A DNA stretch of 64,000 nt from Halococcus agarilyticus (GCF_000334895.1 NZ_BAFM01000004.1:1-64000), one strand, 5' to 3'; counted from the first letter of the stretch, positions 17,144 through 26,828 are shown. Numbers and translations: made by a program. Notes: a model not told the origin generated them from the sequence alone.

Positions 17144-18178
17144 ATGGACCACGCGGAGCGAAAGCGGCTCGTGGCGCGGAACACGGCCGAGGTCGTCACC
17201 GACGAGGAGCTCGACGGACTGCTGGCCGACGACGATCCGACCGTGTACATCGGCTACGCGCCGACCGGCGAGATGCATATCGGTCACTTCACCACGATCC
17301 GCAAGCTCGCCGACTTCCTCCGCGCCGATCTCGACGTCACGGTGCTGATCGCGGATCTCCACGCCCACCTCGACGACGAGAAGAGCCCGTTCGACCTGCT
17401 CGACGCGCGCTCCGCGTACTACCGCGAGGCGATCGAAGGGATGGTCGAGGCGGCCGGGGCCGATCCCGACGACATCGAATTCGTGCGCGGGCGCGAATTC
17501 GAACTCGATGCCGACTACTCGCTCGACCTCCTCCGGATGGCGGCCGACACCACGATCTCGCGGGTCCAGCGCGCCGGCAGCGAGGTGGTGCGTCAGGCGG
17601 AGAACCCCAACCTCGGCGGGTTGCTCTACCCGCTGATGCAGACCTTAGACGTCGACGCACTCGACGCCGACATCGCGTACGGTGGGATCGACCAGCGCGG
17701 CATCTACATGCTCAGCCGCGAACTGTTCGACGACCGCGACGAGGACCCGCCGGTCTGTGTGTTCGCTCCCCTCCTGTCGGGCCTTGCGGGTGGGAAGATG
17801 AGCGCCTCCGACGAGGGGTCGAAGGTCAACCTCACCGACGACTCCGATACCGTGGCCGAGAAGCTCCAGGGCGCGTACTGCCCGCAGAGCGAGGTCGAGG
17901 ACAACGGCGTGCTCGAATACGTCGAGTACCTCGTCTTTCCGATTCTCGATCAACGCGGCGAGGTCTTCCGCATCGAGCGCCCCGAGGAGTACGGCGGCGA
18001 TCTCGTCTACGAGGGCTACGACGACCTCGAAGCGGACTTCGTGAGCGGGGAACTCCACCCCCAGGACCTCAAAAACGCCGCTGCCGAATCCATCTCATCG
18101 GCGATCGATCCGATTCGCCAGCGGTTCGCCGACCGGTCCGAGCTGCTGGCCGAGGCGTACCCCGAGAAGTACGACTGA
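17144..18178 (+). CDS. tyrS: Tyrosyl-tRNA synthetase (archaeal type)
   Basis: 344 aa. Class I motifs are present: APTGEMHIGH for HIGH and GGKMSAS for KMSKS. The tyrosine-pocket helix resembles archaeal TyrRS (LADLHAHLDDEKS, ENPNLGGLLYPLMQ, GGIDQRGIYMLSRE), and the C-terminal part (ELHPQDLKNAAAE) matches the short archaeal anticodon-binding region. It charges tRNA-Tyr in the cytoplasm. The TATA-like GCTTAACC about 26 nt before the ATG indicates a leaderless mRNA. Length is slightly above the usual 306-330 aa for the archaeal enzyme because of halophilic additions. Confidence 0.95.
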   Translation: MDHAERKRLVARNTAEVVTDEELDGLLADDDPTVYIGYAPTGEMHIGHFTTIRKLADFLRADLDVTVLIADLHAHLDDEKSPFDLLDARSAYYREAIEGMVEAAGADPDDIEFVRGREFELDADYSLDLLRMAADTTISRVQRAGSEVVRQAENPNLGGLLYPLMQTLDVDALDADIAYGGIDQRGIYMLSRELFDDRDEDPPVCVFAPLLSGLAGGKMSASDEGSKVNLTDDSDTVAEKLQGAYCPQSEVEDNGVLEYVEYLVFPILDQRGEVFRIERPEEYGGDLVYEGYDDLEADFVSGELHPQDLKNAAAESISSAIDPIRQRFADRSELLAEAYPEKYD

Positions 18179-18181
18179 TTG

Positions 18182-18495
18182 GCGCGGCGGTTGCGGTGCG
18201 GCAGCGGGTGGCCGCGGTGCGGCGGTTGCAATGCGGTGGCGTGGCGGTCGCAGTTCCTGGCGGATGAAGGGCGAGGCGCGCGAGCGGAGCGAGCAGCGAA
18301 CGGAGTGAGCGCGCGCCGAGGGCTTCGGCGGTGCTGTGCGGCTGTGGGAAACGGTTGCATCCGCGCGAGCGCAGCGAGCGCGGTTCACCACGAACGAGCG
18401 CGAAGCGCGAGTGAGTGGCCGTTTTTGATCCACATTTTTGCGAGGACCCTGAGCGAACGAAGTGAGCGAATGGGGACGAAGTAAAAAGGTGGGTG
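18182..18495 (-). repeat. Family I modular intergenic repeat, copy A
   Basis: Lies between the 3' ends of tyrS and the HxlR gene. Read on the minus strand it has: the T-tract box CACCCACCTTTTTAC (18481-18495, directly after the HxlR stop), a variable cassette, a diverged central box (complement of GTTTTTGATCCACATTTTT, 18421-18439), more short symmetric motifs such as GAGCGAACGAAGTGAGCG, the GGGCTTCGGCGGTGCTG segment, the 3' box CGCCCTTCATCCGCCAGG (complement of 18256-18273), and a CCGCACCGCAACC-rich tail. No credible gene is encoded. The T-tract could serve as the terminator of the HxlR transcript. Confidence 0.75.
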
Positions 18496-18816
18496 TTAGA
18501 GCCAGTCGTCGGCCCACGCCTCGATCTCGTCGAAGACGGGACAGAGCGCCTCGCCCTTTCCGGTGAGTCGGTAGTACGTGGCGATCGGGGCGTCCTCCTC
18601 GATCCGGCGGCTCACGAGGTCCGCCGCCTGGAGGTCGTCGAGCACGCGTGAGAGGGTGCGCGAACTCGCGTCGGTCGAGCGTTTGAGTTCGTTGAACCGC
18701 TTCTCACCGTCCTGAAGGTCGTGGAGCACCACTAAGCGCCACTGCGATCCGATCTGGTCGAGCGAGTCCACGACGGCGCAGGCCTCCTCGCCGTGGCGTG
18801 GTTGCTGGGATGACAT
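18496..18816 (-). CDS. HxlR-family winged-helix regulator
   Basis: 106 aa. It carries the HxlR pattern: a cysteine near the N-terminus (EEACAVVDSL), IGSQWRLVVLHDLQDGEKRFNEL, SSRTLSRVLDDLQAADLV and YRLTGKGEAL. HxlR regulators respond to electrophiles, quinones or aldehydes, often through the N-terminal Cys. The start at 18816 begins just before the domain; a TATA-like CCTATATT (minus, about 18851-18858) puts the transcription start near 18828, next to a GATACC motif at 18821-18826. It is divergent from doxX and shares GATACC sites with it, suggesting autoregulation and control of the doxX cluster. Confidence 0.9.
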   Translation of the reverse strand: MSSQQPRHGEEACAVVDSLDQIGSQWRLVVLHDLQDGEKRFNELKRSTDASSRTLSRVLDDLQAADLVSRRIEEDAPIATYYRLTGKGEALCPVFDEIEAWADDWL

Positions 18817-19023
18817 CGGTGATACCCGCTTACACACGTGTCCGCGAGCGAATATAGGTTCGGGTTCGAAGTAGGTAACGTCGTGATACTGGCTCGTTGA
18901 TCGGTTCACACCGATACCCTCCGAATGCGGTTGTATCGCTGCGTCGCTCGATTCACCGATAGCATCGATGTCACCCCGTTACGTCCGTGACCGGGAAGGG
19001 ATATACGTCCCCGTGGCGTACCC

Positions 19024-19040
19024 GGTATCGAAGTGATACC
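19024..19040. promoter_or_regulatory. Operator-like inverted repeat GGTATC-N5-GATACC at the doxX promoter
   Basis: Perfect 6-nt arms with spacer GAAGT. It lies about 20 nt downstream of a TATA-like GATATACG (19000-19007), so it covers the expected transcription start of the doxX operon. The half site GATACC also occurs at the expected start of the divergent HxlR gene (18821-18826) and once more at 18913-18918. The shared motif marks a likely HxlR binding site for both promoters. Confidence 0.6.
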
Positions 19041-19103
19041 GACCACTACTCGCCCACGACGGATCGCGAATCGATCGCCGGCTCACGGGACGGTGAGCGC
19101 CTG

Positions 19104-19475
19104 ATGGGACGACTCTCGACGCTCGGGCGCGCGCTGTTCGGCGGCGTGCTCGCGTTCACCGCGATCGACAACCTTCGGGACATCGAAGGGAACGCTGCGT
19201 ACGCCGAGTCGAACGGTGTTCCCAAAGCCGACCGACTCGTGCCCCTTTCGAGCGGCATGCTCCTCGCCGGGAGCCTCGGAGTCATTCTCGGCCGTCTCCC
19301 ACGGCTGTCCGCCGGTGCGATCGCGGCCTTCCTCGTCGGCGTGACGCCCACGATGCACGACTTCTGGAACCGCGAGGAGGCCGAGCGCGAACAGCAGGTG
19401 ATCCACTTCCTGAAGAACACCGCGCTCCTCGGCGGCGCACTGTTCTTCCTCGCACGCGGTCCCGCCGACGAATAG
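19104..19475 (+). CDS. DoxX-family integral membrane protein
   Basis: 123 aa with about four transmembrane helices (LGRALFGGVLAFTAI, LVPLSSGMLLAGSLGVIL, AGAIAAFLVGVTPTMHDF, LKNTALLGGALFFLA). The pattern with GR at the N-terminus and FHDFW-like TMHDFW before a charged loop (NREEAEREQQVIHFLKN) is typical of DoxX/DoxD-related proteins, which accompany oxidoreductases and detoxify reactive compounds. The ATG at 19104 begins directly before the first helix; an in-frame ATG at 18987 would add a charged, unlikely leader that also crosses the promoter. It is followed 30 nt later by the VOC gene. Confidence 0.85.
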   Translation: MGRLSTLGRALFGGVLAFTAIDNLRDIEGNAAYAESNGVPKADRLVPLSSGMLLAGSLGVILGRLPRLSAGAIAAFLVGVTPTMHDFWNREEAEREQQVIHFLKNTALLGGALFFLARGPADE

Positions 19476-19505
19476 CTCGCAAAGCCACTCCGAATTTTCC
19501 GATAC

Positions 19506-19994
19506 ATGCCAGACACACCACCCACCACCGGCCTGCACCACGTGACGAACATCTGCACCGATATGGAACGAACCCAGGCGTTCTACGAGGAGGTGCTCGG
19601 GTTCCACACCGTCAAAATGACCGAGAACTACGACGACCCCGGCACGCCACACTACTACTTCTCGGCGACGCCCGAGGGTGAACCCGGGATGACGGTGACG
19701 TACTTCGAGTATCCGAACTCGCAGGGCCAGCCCGGCCCGGGGGCATCCCACCACTTCGCCATCGGCGTCGAGGACGAGGACACGCTCCGGGAGTGGCGCG
19801 AGCACCTCATGGACCACGACGTTCGCGTGTCACGGGTTCGCGATCGCACGTACTTCAAGAGTATCTACTTCAACGATCCCGACGGCCTGGTGTTCGAGAT
19901 CGCCACGGCCGGTCCGGGGTTCACCGTCGACGAGGCGGAGCCGGGCAGCGAGGAGATCGATCCGCCGAACGAACGGGGCGGCCCGACAGCGTGA
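19506..19994 (+). CDS. VOC-family (glyoxalase/extradiol ring-cleavage dioxygenase-like) protein
   Basis: 162 aa, one vicinal-oxygen-chelate unit pair. The N-terminal LHHVTNICTDMERTQAFYEEVLGF, central ASHHFAIGVED and C-terminal SIYFNDPDGLVFEIAT supply the His, His and Glu metal ligands of the fold. Homologues are annotated as ring-cleaving dioxygenases acting on hydroquinones. With DoxX, HxlR and a flavin reductase this suggests detoxification or breakdown of quinones or aromatic compounds. The last codon overlaps the GTG of the next gene (GTGA). Confidence 0.88.
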   Translation: MPDTPPTTGLHHVTNICTDMERTQAFYEEVLGFHTVKMTENYDDPGTPHYYFSATPEGEPGMTVTYFEYPNSQGQPGPGASHHFAIGVEDEDTLREWREHLMDHDVRVSRVRDRTYFKSIYFNDPDGLVFEIATAGPGFTVDEAEPGSEEIDPPNERGGPTA

Positions 19995-20590
19995 CCCGCA
20001 TCGATCCCGACGCACTCGACGGCTCGCTGTACCGCACGCTCGCGGGCGCGGTGATCCCGCGGCCGATCGCGTGGGTGAGTTCGCTCTCCGCCGAGGGTGT
20101 CGAAAACCTCGCGCCGTACTCGTTTTTCAACGTCGTCAGTACGTCGCCGCCGGTCGTGATGTTCGCGCCGACCGACCGATCGGACCGTCCGGAAGGACTC
20201 TCGGATTCGGCGCGCAACGCGCTCGATACCGAGGAGTTCGTCGTCAACGTCGTCACCGAACCGCTCGCCGAGGCGATGAACGAGACGAGCGCGACGCTCC
20301 CACCGGAAGAAAGCGAGTTCGAGCACGCGGGTCTCGAACGCGCAGCCTCCGAAGCGGTCGCGCCGCCGCGGGTCGCTGCGGCTGAAGTCGCCTTCGAGTG
20401 CGAGCTCTACGAGTCGATCGACGTCGGCTCGAATACGATGGTTCTGGGTGAGGTCGTCTCGGTGTATCTCGACGACGATGTGACGACCGACGGGAAGCTC
20501 GATGTGGAGAAACTCGACGCGATCGGCCGGCTCTCGGGAAGTTATTACTGTCGGACCGACGGTCGGTTCCGGATGGAGCGCCCGGAGTAG
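19991..20590 (+). CDS. Flavin reductase-like, FMN-binding split-barrel protein
   Basis: 199 aa from a GTG that overlaps the upstream stop by 4 nt. The sequence shows the flavin reductase-like pattern: GAVIPRPIAWVSSLSAEGVENLAPYSFFNVVSTSPP and VNVVTEPLAEAMN. Such proteins (DIM6/NTAB type) bind FMN and reduce it or a substrate with NAD(P)H. It is the last gene of the DoxX-VOC-reductase unit. A Family I repeat follows immediately. Frames extending further upstream overlap the VOC gene and are rejected. Confidence 0.88.
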   Translation: MTRIDPDALDGSLYRTLAGAVIPRPIAWVSSLSAEGVENLAPYSFFNVVSTSPPVVMFAPTDRSDRPEGLSDSARNALDTEEFVVNVVTEPLAEAMNETSATLPPEESEFEHAGLERAASEAVAPPRVAAAEVAFECELYESIDVGSNTMVLGEVVSVYLDDDVTTDGKLDVEKLDAIGRLSGSYYCRTDGRFRMERPE

Positions 20591-20591
20591 G

Positions 20592-20860
20592 TGGTGCGTT
20601 GCAGTTGCGGTTGCTGTGTGGTTGCGGTGGCGGTGCGGTAGCGGGCCTGGTGGATCGAGGGCGAGCGAACGAAGTGAGCGAGGGCTCGGACGGTGCTGTG
20701 CGTCGCGGTGCGGTCGCTGAAAGCGTCGCATCCGCACTCGCTTCGCTCGTGCGGTTCGCCGCGAACGCCGTCGGCGTTCGCGGGTGTTTTTAGTCCAGGT
20801 TTTTGGACGGGGTTCGAGGCGAGCGAAGCGAGCCGAGGACCCCGTGTAAAAAAGTGGGTT
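20592..20860 (-). repeat. Family I modular intergenic repeat, copy B
   Basis: Lies between convergent 3' ends. On the minus strand: T-tract box CCCACTTTTTTAC (complement of 20846-20858, directly after the stop of the next gene), a cassette bracketed by the perfect pair ACGGGGT/ACCCCGT (20807-20813 and 20839-20845), the exact central box AAAAACCTGGACTAAAAAC (complement of 20786-20804) followed by ACCCGC, symmetric motifs of GAGCGAAGCGAG type, the 3' box CGCCCTCGATCCACCAGG (complement of 20646-20663), and a tail of CCGCACCGCCACCGCAACC type. It shares all modules with copies A, C and D but the cassette sequence is its own. Confidence 0.85.
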
Positions 20861-21139
20861 TTAGAGCTTCTGTTCCGTATCGTCGGCGAGCTCGCGCATC
20901 CGCTTGCCGATCCGGCCGGCGTCGGAGAACTCGTCGTCGCTCATCGCCTCCGCGAGTGCGTTGCCGAGGACGAACACGGCGTGTTTGTGTTCACTCTTCG
21001 ATTTGTGGACGTCGTCGGGGCTGATGTCGAGTTCGGCGTACTCGTCGAACAGTCCGGGATCGACCTCTTCGCGGTCCTGAACGTACTCGGTGATCAGCAC
21101 CATCTGCTCGTGGAGTTCGAGCAGTTCGTCTTTGTGCAT
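20861..21139 (-). CDS. UPF0058 family protein
   Basis: 92 aa. The N-terminus MHKDELLELHEQMVLI and the internal DVHKSKSEHKHAVFVLGNALAEAMS are signatures of this small archaeal family, which is conserved but of unknown function. The His/Glu positions could bind metal or nucleic acid, but this is not established. The ATG is preceded at about 26 nt by a TATA-like GATTAAACC (minus strand, about 21162-21170), so a leaderless start is likely and the 14 extra upstream codons are rejected. A Family I T-tract abuts its stop codon. Confidence 0.85.
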   Translation of the reverse strand: MHKDELLELHEQMVLITEYVQDREEVDPGLFDEYAELDISPDDVHKSKSEHKHAVFVLGNALAEAMSDDEFSDAGRIGKRMRELADDTEQKL

Positions 21140-21210
21140 TACCCTCTTGTACGACTGGGCTCGGTTTAATCGTTGTCCCAAGCGTGGTCACGTACCCCAC
21201 TCGCGGGAGT

Positions 21211-21429
21211 TCAGAAAACGTACTCGTCCTCGTGACCCATCATGCCGTCGTCTTCGAGGCCGCCCGGTTCCTCGTCCTCGTCGGAGGGCCCACTCGCCTG
21301 GTACGCGCGCATGCCGGCCGAAAGCAGCTCTTCGATCGCTTCCTCGCGGTTGAGGAACTCGCCCTCTTCGACCATCCGAGCGATCCGCATTTCGAGCTGT
21401 TCCGGAATCGTGATCTCTACCTTGGGCAT
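21211..21429 (-). CDS. Ribbon-helix-helix (CopG/Arc-type) small regulator
   Basis: 72 aa. The first half fits an RHH domain: strand VEITIPEQLEMRI, then helices ARMVEEGEFLNREEAIEELL. The second half is an acidic, disordered tail ending DEDEEPGG...DEYVF. RHH proteins bind DNA as dimers; many small haloarchaeal ones act as regulators or antitoxins, but no toxin gene is next to it. A TATA-like GTTAAATACC lies about 30 nt upstream on the minus strand. It is divergent from the men genes and could act on them; this is inference only. Confidence 0.8.
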   Translation of the reverse strand: MPKVEITIPEQLEMRIARMVEEGEFLNREEAIEELLSAGMRAYQASGPSDEDEEPGGLEDDGMMGHEDEYVF

Positions 21430-21679
21430 CGGAGTGACCGTGCTTCGACAGAAGGGTATTTAACTCTGACGGGAAGATCGGTTCGTTCGCGGAAAAAACC
21501 ATCTCGATAAGCGGAAACAATTGTTTCGATCGACCGGCGACAGGTCGCCGACCTGACTCTCTCGGGACGTTGCCGTGGTGGCGTCGGCGGCGAGCGCTCG
21601 ATCGGGACGGACGGCGGACGAAACCGTGCGAGGGCGGCGGAAGGACACGCTCAAGGCCCTCCCACCCGAACGTCGGACA

Positions 21680-23023
21680 ATGGAACAGGCAGGGGACGAC
21701 GGCCGACCGACGAACGCTGCCGGCGGACGACTGGTGAGTCGAACGCGCGAGGTTTCCGACCTGTCCTTTCCGGCGTTTCTCGCGAGCCAGCCGGTCCCCA
21801 ACGTGTCGTGGGCGACGCCCGACGGGTTCGAACTGGTCGGGAGCGAGGCGGCGGCCACGCTCACGGCGGGCGGGACCGATCGGTTCGACACGCTCCGTGA
21901 GGCCGCGGCGGCGCTGTTCGCCGACGTCGACGCCGACGGGCCGCCCGCGGCGCGCCCGCGGGCTATCGGCGGGTTCGCGTTCGACGCCGCACACGACCCC
22001 GCGCCGCCCTGGACCGGGTTCCCTGGGGCGCTGTTCGTCGTTCCACGCGTTCAGCTCACCCGGGCCGACGACCGGACCTGGCTCACGGTCGCGGCGGCCG
22101 GACCGGACGCCGACCCGACGACGGTCGCGACCGACCTCGACGCCGCCCACGACACGGTCGTCGATCTGCCGATGATGCGCCCGAGCGGCGGGCCCCCTGG
22201 TGTGGCCGCCACCCGGCGGACGACCTCGAAGGCCGAGTGGACCGCGGGCGTCGCGGAGTGCGTCGAACGGATCCGGCGGGGTGATCTCCGGAAGGTGGTG
22301 CTCGCGACCGCGCTCGACGTCGATCTCGCATCGCCGGTCGACGTGCCTGGCACGCTCGAACGCCTCCGGCGGACCTACCCCGAGTGCTATCGATTCCTCG
22401 TCCAGCCCACCGACGAGGCCGGCTTCTTCGGTCCGCCACCCGAACGGCTCGTGAAGATGGACGGTCGGGAGATCGAAACCGAGGCGCTCGCGGGGTCGGT
22501 CGCGCGCGGCGACACTCCCGAAGAGGACGCCGAACTCGCCCGGTCGCTCGAAACCAGCGAGAAGATCCGCCACGAGCAGGGGGTCGTGGTCGACGCCATC
22601 CGCGAACGACTCGCGCCGCTCGGAGGGGTGCGAGTCGGCGAGCGCGGCGTCCGGAAGTTCGCGAACATCCAGCACCTCCGCACGCCGATCACCGCGACGC
22701 TCGACGGCGACGCACACGTCCTTGACGTGGTCGAGGCGCTTCATCCGACGCCCGCGGTCGGCGGGCTGCCGCCCGAGCGCGCGCGCGAGATCATCCACGA
22801 GACCGAGTCGTTCGACCGCGGGTGGTACGCCGCGCCGATGGGGTGGTTCGACGCCAGGGGCGACGGCGAGTTCGCGGTCGGGATCCGGTCGGCGGTCGCC
22901 GGCGGTCGTCGTGCCAGGCTCTACGCCGGCAACGGCATCGTCGCCGACTCCGACCCCGACGAGGAGTGGGCCGAACTCGGACCGAAGTTCCGGCCCGTGC
23001 TCGACGAGCTCGAACACGAATGA
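21680..23023 (+). CDS. menF: Isochorismate synthase
   Basis: 447 aa, chorismate-binding enzyme fold. The conserved C-terminal blocks are visible: FANIQHLRTPITA, LHPTPAVGGLPPERA and GWYAAPMGWFDARGDGEFAVGIRSA, together with ALAGSVARG. It converts chorismate to isochorismate, the first committed step of menaquinone synthesis. Its stop overlaps the menD start (ATGA). A start 35 codons earlier is in frame, but the residues there are arginine-rich and unlike the protein. The N-terminal region to about residue 90 is variable, as in other MenF proteins. Confidence 0.93.
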   Translation: MEQAGDDGRPTNAAGGRLVSRTREVSDLSFPAFLASQPVPNVSWATPDGFELVGSEAAATLTAGGTDRFDTLREAAAALFADVDADGPPAARPRAIGGFAFDAAHDPAPPWTGFPGALFVVPRVQLTRADDRTWLTVAAAGPDADPTTVATDLDAAHDTVVDLPMMRPSGGPPGVAATRRTTSKAEWTAGVAECVERIRRGDLRKVVLATALDVDLASPVDVPGTLERLRRTYPECYRFLVQPTDEAGFFGPPPERLVKMDGREIETEALAGSVARGDTPEEDAELARSLETSEKIRHEQGVVVDAIRERLAPLGGVRVGERGVRKFANIQHLRTPITATLDGDAHVLDVVEALHPTPAVGGLPPERAREIIHETESFDRGWYAAPMGWFDARGDGEFAVGIRSAVAGGRRARLYAGNGIVADSDPDEEWAELGPKFRPVLDELEHE

Positions 23024-24882
23024 CCGGAAGCGAGCGCGACGGGCGAAACGGACGCGACCGGCGCGAGGGAAGTGGACGTGGCGGCGAGTCGGACGACGGT
23101 TCGAACTGGCCGAACCGCAACACGCTCTGGGCCGAGGTGTTCGTCGGCGAACTCGCAAAAGGGGGGGTCTCGGCGGTCTGTATCGCGCCGGGCAGCCGCT
23201 CGACGCCGCTCACCGTGGCGTTCGCCGACCACCCCGACATCGAGGTTTTCTCCCACCTCGACGAGCGCTCGGCGGCCTTCTTCGCGCTCGGACGGGCGAA
23301 GCGCACCGGCGAGGTCACGCCAGTGCTCTCGACCTCGGGAACTGCGACGGCGAACTTCCACCCCGCGGTGATCGAGGCGAACCAGGCGCGCGTTCCGCTG
23401 CTCGTCCTGACCGCCGATCGGCCGCCCGAACTCCGCGACAGCGGCGCGAACCAGACCGTGGACCAGGAGAAACTGTACGGCTCGGCGGTCCGGTTCTACC
23501 GTGATCTCCCCGAACCCGCGGCCGACGGCCGAAAGCTCCGCTCGCTCCGGGTCGATGCGGGCCGTGCGCTCGCGGCCAGCACTGGGACGCCGCCCGGTCC
23601 CGTGCATCTCAACTTCCCGTTCCGGAAGCCGCTCGAACCCATTGCCGTGTCGGGCGACGTGCCGGACGGGTTCGAGGACGACGAACCGCTCGCCGCGACG
23701 GGCCGCGACGGGCCGTTCGTCCGGACCGAATCCGGACGACCCGAACTCGACGATCAGAGTGTAGAACGGGTTCACGAGGCACTCGGGGTCGAGCGTGGCC
23801 TCGTCGTCGCCGGTCCGAGCACGACGCTCGATCCGGCGGCGGTCGCTGCCCTCGCCAGCGCGACCGGCTTTCCGGTGCTCGCCGATCCGCTCTCTGGGCT
23901 CCGGTACGGTTCGCATCTCGCCGATCTCGATGTCCCCGTGTGTGGCGGCTACGACTCCTATCTCGACGCGCGCGCGGTCGACAACTGGCCCGCTCCCGAG
24001 GTCGCCCTCCGGGTCGGCGCGTCGCCCACCTCGAAGGTCCTCAGAAACTACCTCCGCGATGCCGTTCGAGAGTCGGGGACGCGCCAGTTCGTCGTCGACC
24101 CCGCTGGCGAGTGGCGTGAGGCCACCTTCACCGCGAGCGACCTCGTGATCGCCGACCCGAACCGACTCGCGCTCGAACTCGCGGAGCGCGCGGGGCGGAC
24201 CGACTCGTCCGCGAGCGACACCTGGCGCGAACGGTTTCGGACGGCCGAGGCGAACTATTGGAACGCAGTCGAGACGGCACACGACGACCAGTTCTTCGAG
24301 GGCACGGTTCCGGGAGACGTGATCGCGAACGCACCCGACCCCGCGACGGTGTTCGTCTCGAACTCGATGACCGTCCGCGACGCGGATCGGTTCGGGCGGC
24401 CCCGTGACGCCGCCCTCACCGTGCTCGGCAACCGCGGTGCGAGCGGTATCGACGGGATCGTCTCCACGGGACTCGGTGCGGGGAGCGCGACCGACGACCC
24501 GCTCGTGTGCGTCCTCGGCGACCTCGCCTACTACCACGACATGAACGGCCTGCTCGCGCTTTCGCGGTGTGATGCCGACGCCACGGTCGTGCTGATCAAC
24601 AACGATGGCGGCGGGATCTTCCGCATGCTGCCGATCGCCGAGTTCGATCCGCCGTTCACCGAGCAGTTCGAGACACCACACGGCCTCGATTTCGCGCCGA
24701 CCGCCGAGCTGTACGGCTTCGAGTTCGTTCGAGCCGACGACCGTGCGGCGTTCCGGGACGCCTATCAGGCATCGCTCGGCTCGACGGGAACCCAGGTCAT
24801 CGAGGTCGCGTTCGATGCCGGGACGAGCCATGCGTTCCGCGAGACCGTCCACGGGCGGGCGTGCGACGCGATCGACGAGTGA
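23020..24882 (+). CDS. menD: 2-succinyl-5-enolpyruvyl-6-hydroxy-3-cyclohexene-1-carboxylate synthase
   Basis: 620 aa, thiamine-diphosphate enzyme. After about 30 charged residues comes the Pyr domain (NTLWAEVFVGELAKGGV, IAPGSRSTPLT, LDERSAAFFALGRA with the ThDP Glu) and at the C-terminus the PP domain with GDLAYYHDMNGLLAL and INNDGGGIFRMLP. It joins isochorismate with 2-oxoglutarate-derived succinic semialdehyde. It overlaps menF by 4 nt and is clearly cotranscribed with it. The glycine/arginine/aspartate-rich N-terminal extension is unusual in composition but short. Confidence 0.94.
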   Translation: MTGSERDGRNGRDRREGSGRGGESDDGSNWPNRNTLWAEVFVGELAKGGVSAVCIAPGSRSTPLTVAFADHPDIEVFSHLDERSAAFFALGRAKRTGEVTPVLSTSGTATANFHPAVIEANQARVPLLVLTADRPPELRDSGANQTVDQEKLYGSAVRFYRDLPEPAADGRKLRSLRVDAGRALAASTGTPPGPVHLNFPFRKPLEPIAVSGDVPDGFEDDEPLAATGRDGPFVRTESGRPELDDQSVERVHEALGVERGLVVAGPSTTLDPAAVAALASATGFPVLADPLSGLRYGSHLADLDVPVCGGYDSYLDARAVDNWPAPEVALRVGASPTSKVLRNYLRDAVRESGTRQFVVDPAGEWREATFTASDLVIADPNRLALELAERAGRTDSSASDTWRERFRTAEANYWNAVETAHDDQFFEGTVPGDVIANAPDPATVFVSNSMTVRDADRFGRPRDAALTVLGNRGASGIDGIVSTGLGAGSATDDPLVCVLGDLAYYHDMNGLLALSRCDADATVVLINNDGGGIFRMLPIAEFDPPFTEQFETPHGLDFAPTAELYGFEFVRADDRAAFRDAYQASLGSTGTQVIEVAFDAGTSHAFRETVHGRACDAIDE

Positions 24883-24965
24883 GGTTCGGTTGGGACTGTC
24901 GGCGACCCGTATCCGTGAGGCCCGTGGATCGATAGACCTTCGTTCGCACGGCGCTATCGAGCGCC

Positions 24966-25085
24966 ATGAGCGTTCTCAGCAGGCTCCTCGGGGTGAACTG
25001 GCGGTGCGGGTCGTGCGGAAAGGAGTACTACCGGAACCCGTCGTCGTGCGGGAACTGTAACGGAACGGTCTTCGAACGGCCCTGA
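24966..25085 (+). CDS. 39-aa zinc-ribbon micro-protein
   Basis: A complete small frame, ATG to TGA, 83 nt after menD. The product has two CxxC pairs (WRCGSCGKEYY and SSCGNCNGTVF), the layout of a single zinc ribbon or rubredoxin-like knuckle, preceded by a short helix (MSVLSRLLGVN). Tiny CxxC proteins are abundant in haloarchaea and some affect biofilm or stress traits, but no function is known for this one. Spacing of the cysteine pairs, absence of frameshifts and halophile codon use support it being real. It could be cotranscribed with menFD. Confidence 0.7.
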   Translation: MSVLSRLLGVNWRCGSCGKEYYRNPSSCGNCNGTVFERP

Positions 25086-25119
25086 TCCGGACTTCGCGAA
25101 TCGGGGGTCGAGGTGTCGT

Positions 25120-25790
25120 TCAACCCGCGGCGGCGACCTGGTCCGACGTCGCGCTGGAGCCGAGTCGCCGTTCGAGGAGCGCGAGCGCGCCGTCGAGAGC
25201 GACTGCGAGCAGCGCGCCGGGGATCGCCCCGGCGAGCAATCGTGGGGTGTTGAACAGTTTGATCCCGCTGACGACCCAGACGCCGAGCCCGCCGCCACCG
25301 ATGAAGTACGCGAGATAGGCGGTTCCGACGTTGAGCACCACGCTCGTCCGGATGCCCGCGAAGATCACGGGGAGCGCGAGCGGCAGTCGGACGTTTCGGA
25401 GGATCTTCCAGTCGCTCATCCCCATCCCGCGGGCGGCGTTCACGGTGCTCTCGTCGACGCTTTCGATCCCCGCGATGGTGTTGGTCAGGATCGGCAGGAG
25501 TGCGTAGACGAACAGCCCGACGACGGAGGGAAGAAAGCCGAGCCCGAGGATCGGGAAGACCAGCGCGATGACCGCGAGCGTCGGCACGGTCTGGGCGACG
25601 TTGCCGGCTCCGCCCACGACCGTCCGTATCCGGTCGTTCCGGGTCGCGAGCACGCCCAGCGGGACGGCGACCGCGATCGCGAGTAGCTCGGAGACGAACA
25701 CCAACACGAGGTGCTCGCGGAGGAGTTCGACGAACGCATCCGCGTTCGCCAGCAGGTACGACCACGTCTCGACGAGCAGCCCGACGACGC

Positions 25791-25794
<4 letters not shown>
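25120..25794 (-). CDS. Osmoprotectant-type ABC transporter permease (OpuBB/BD, ProW family)
   Basis: 224 aa with six predicted transmembrane helices and the coupling-loop segment ARGMGMSDWKILRNVRLPLALPVI. Short permeases of this kind, in two non-identical copies around one ATPase, mark the OpuB/OpuC osmoprotectant importers for glycine betaine, choline or related compounds. The ATG overlaps the stop of the ATPase gene by 4 nt. It is the last gene of a four-gene operon read on the minus strand. Confidence 0.9.

Positions 25795-26824
<1,030 letters not shown>

Positions 26825-26828
<4 letters not shown>

Noticed and set aside
18182-18495. Family I copies as insertion sequences
   Set aside because: No transposase frame, no clear terminal inverted repeats and no target-site duplications were seen; a non-autonomous element is not excluded.
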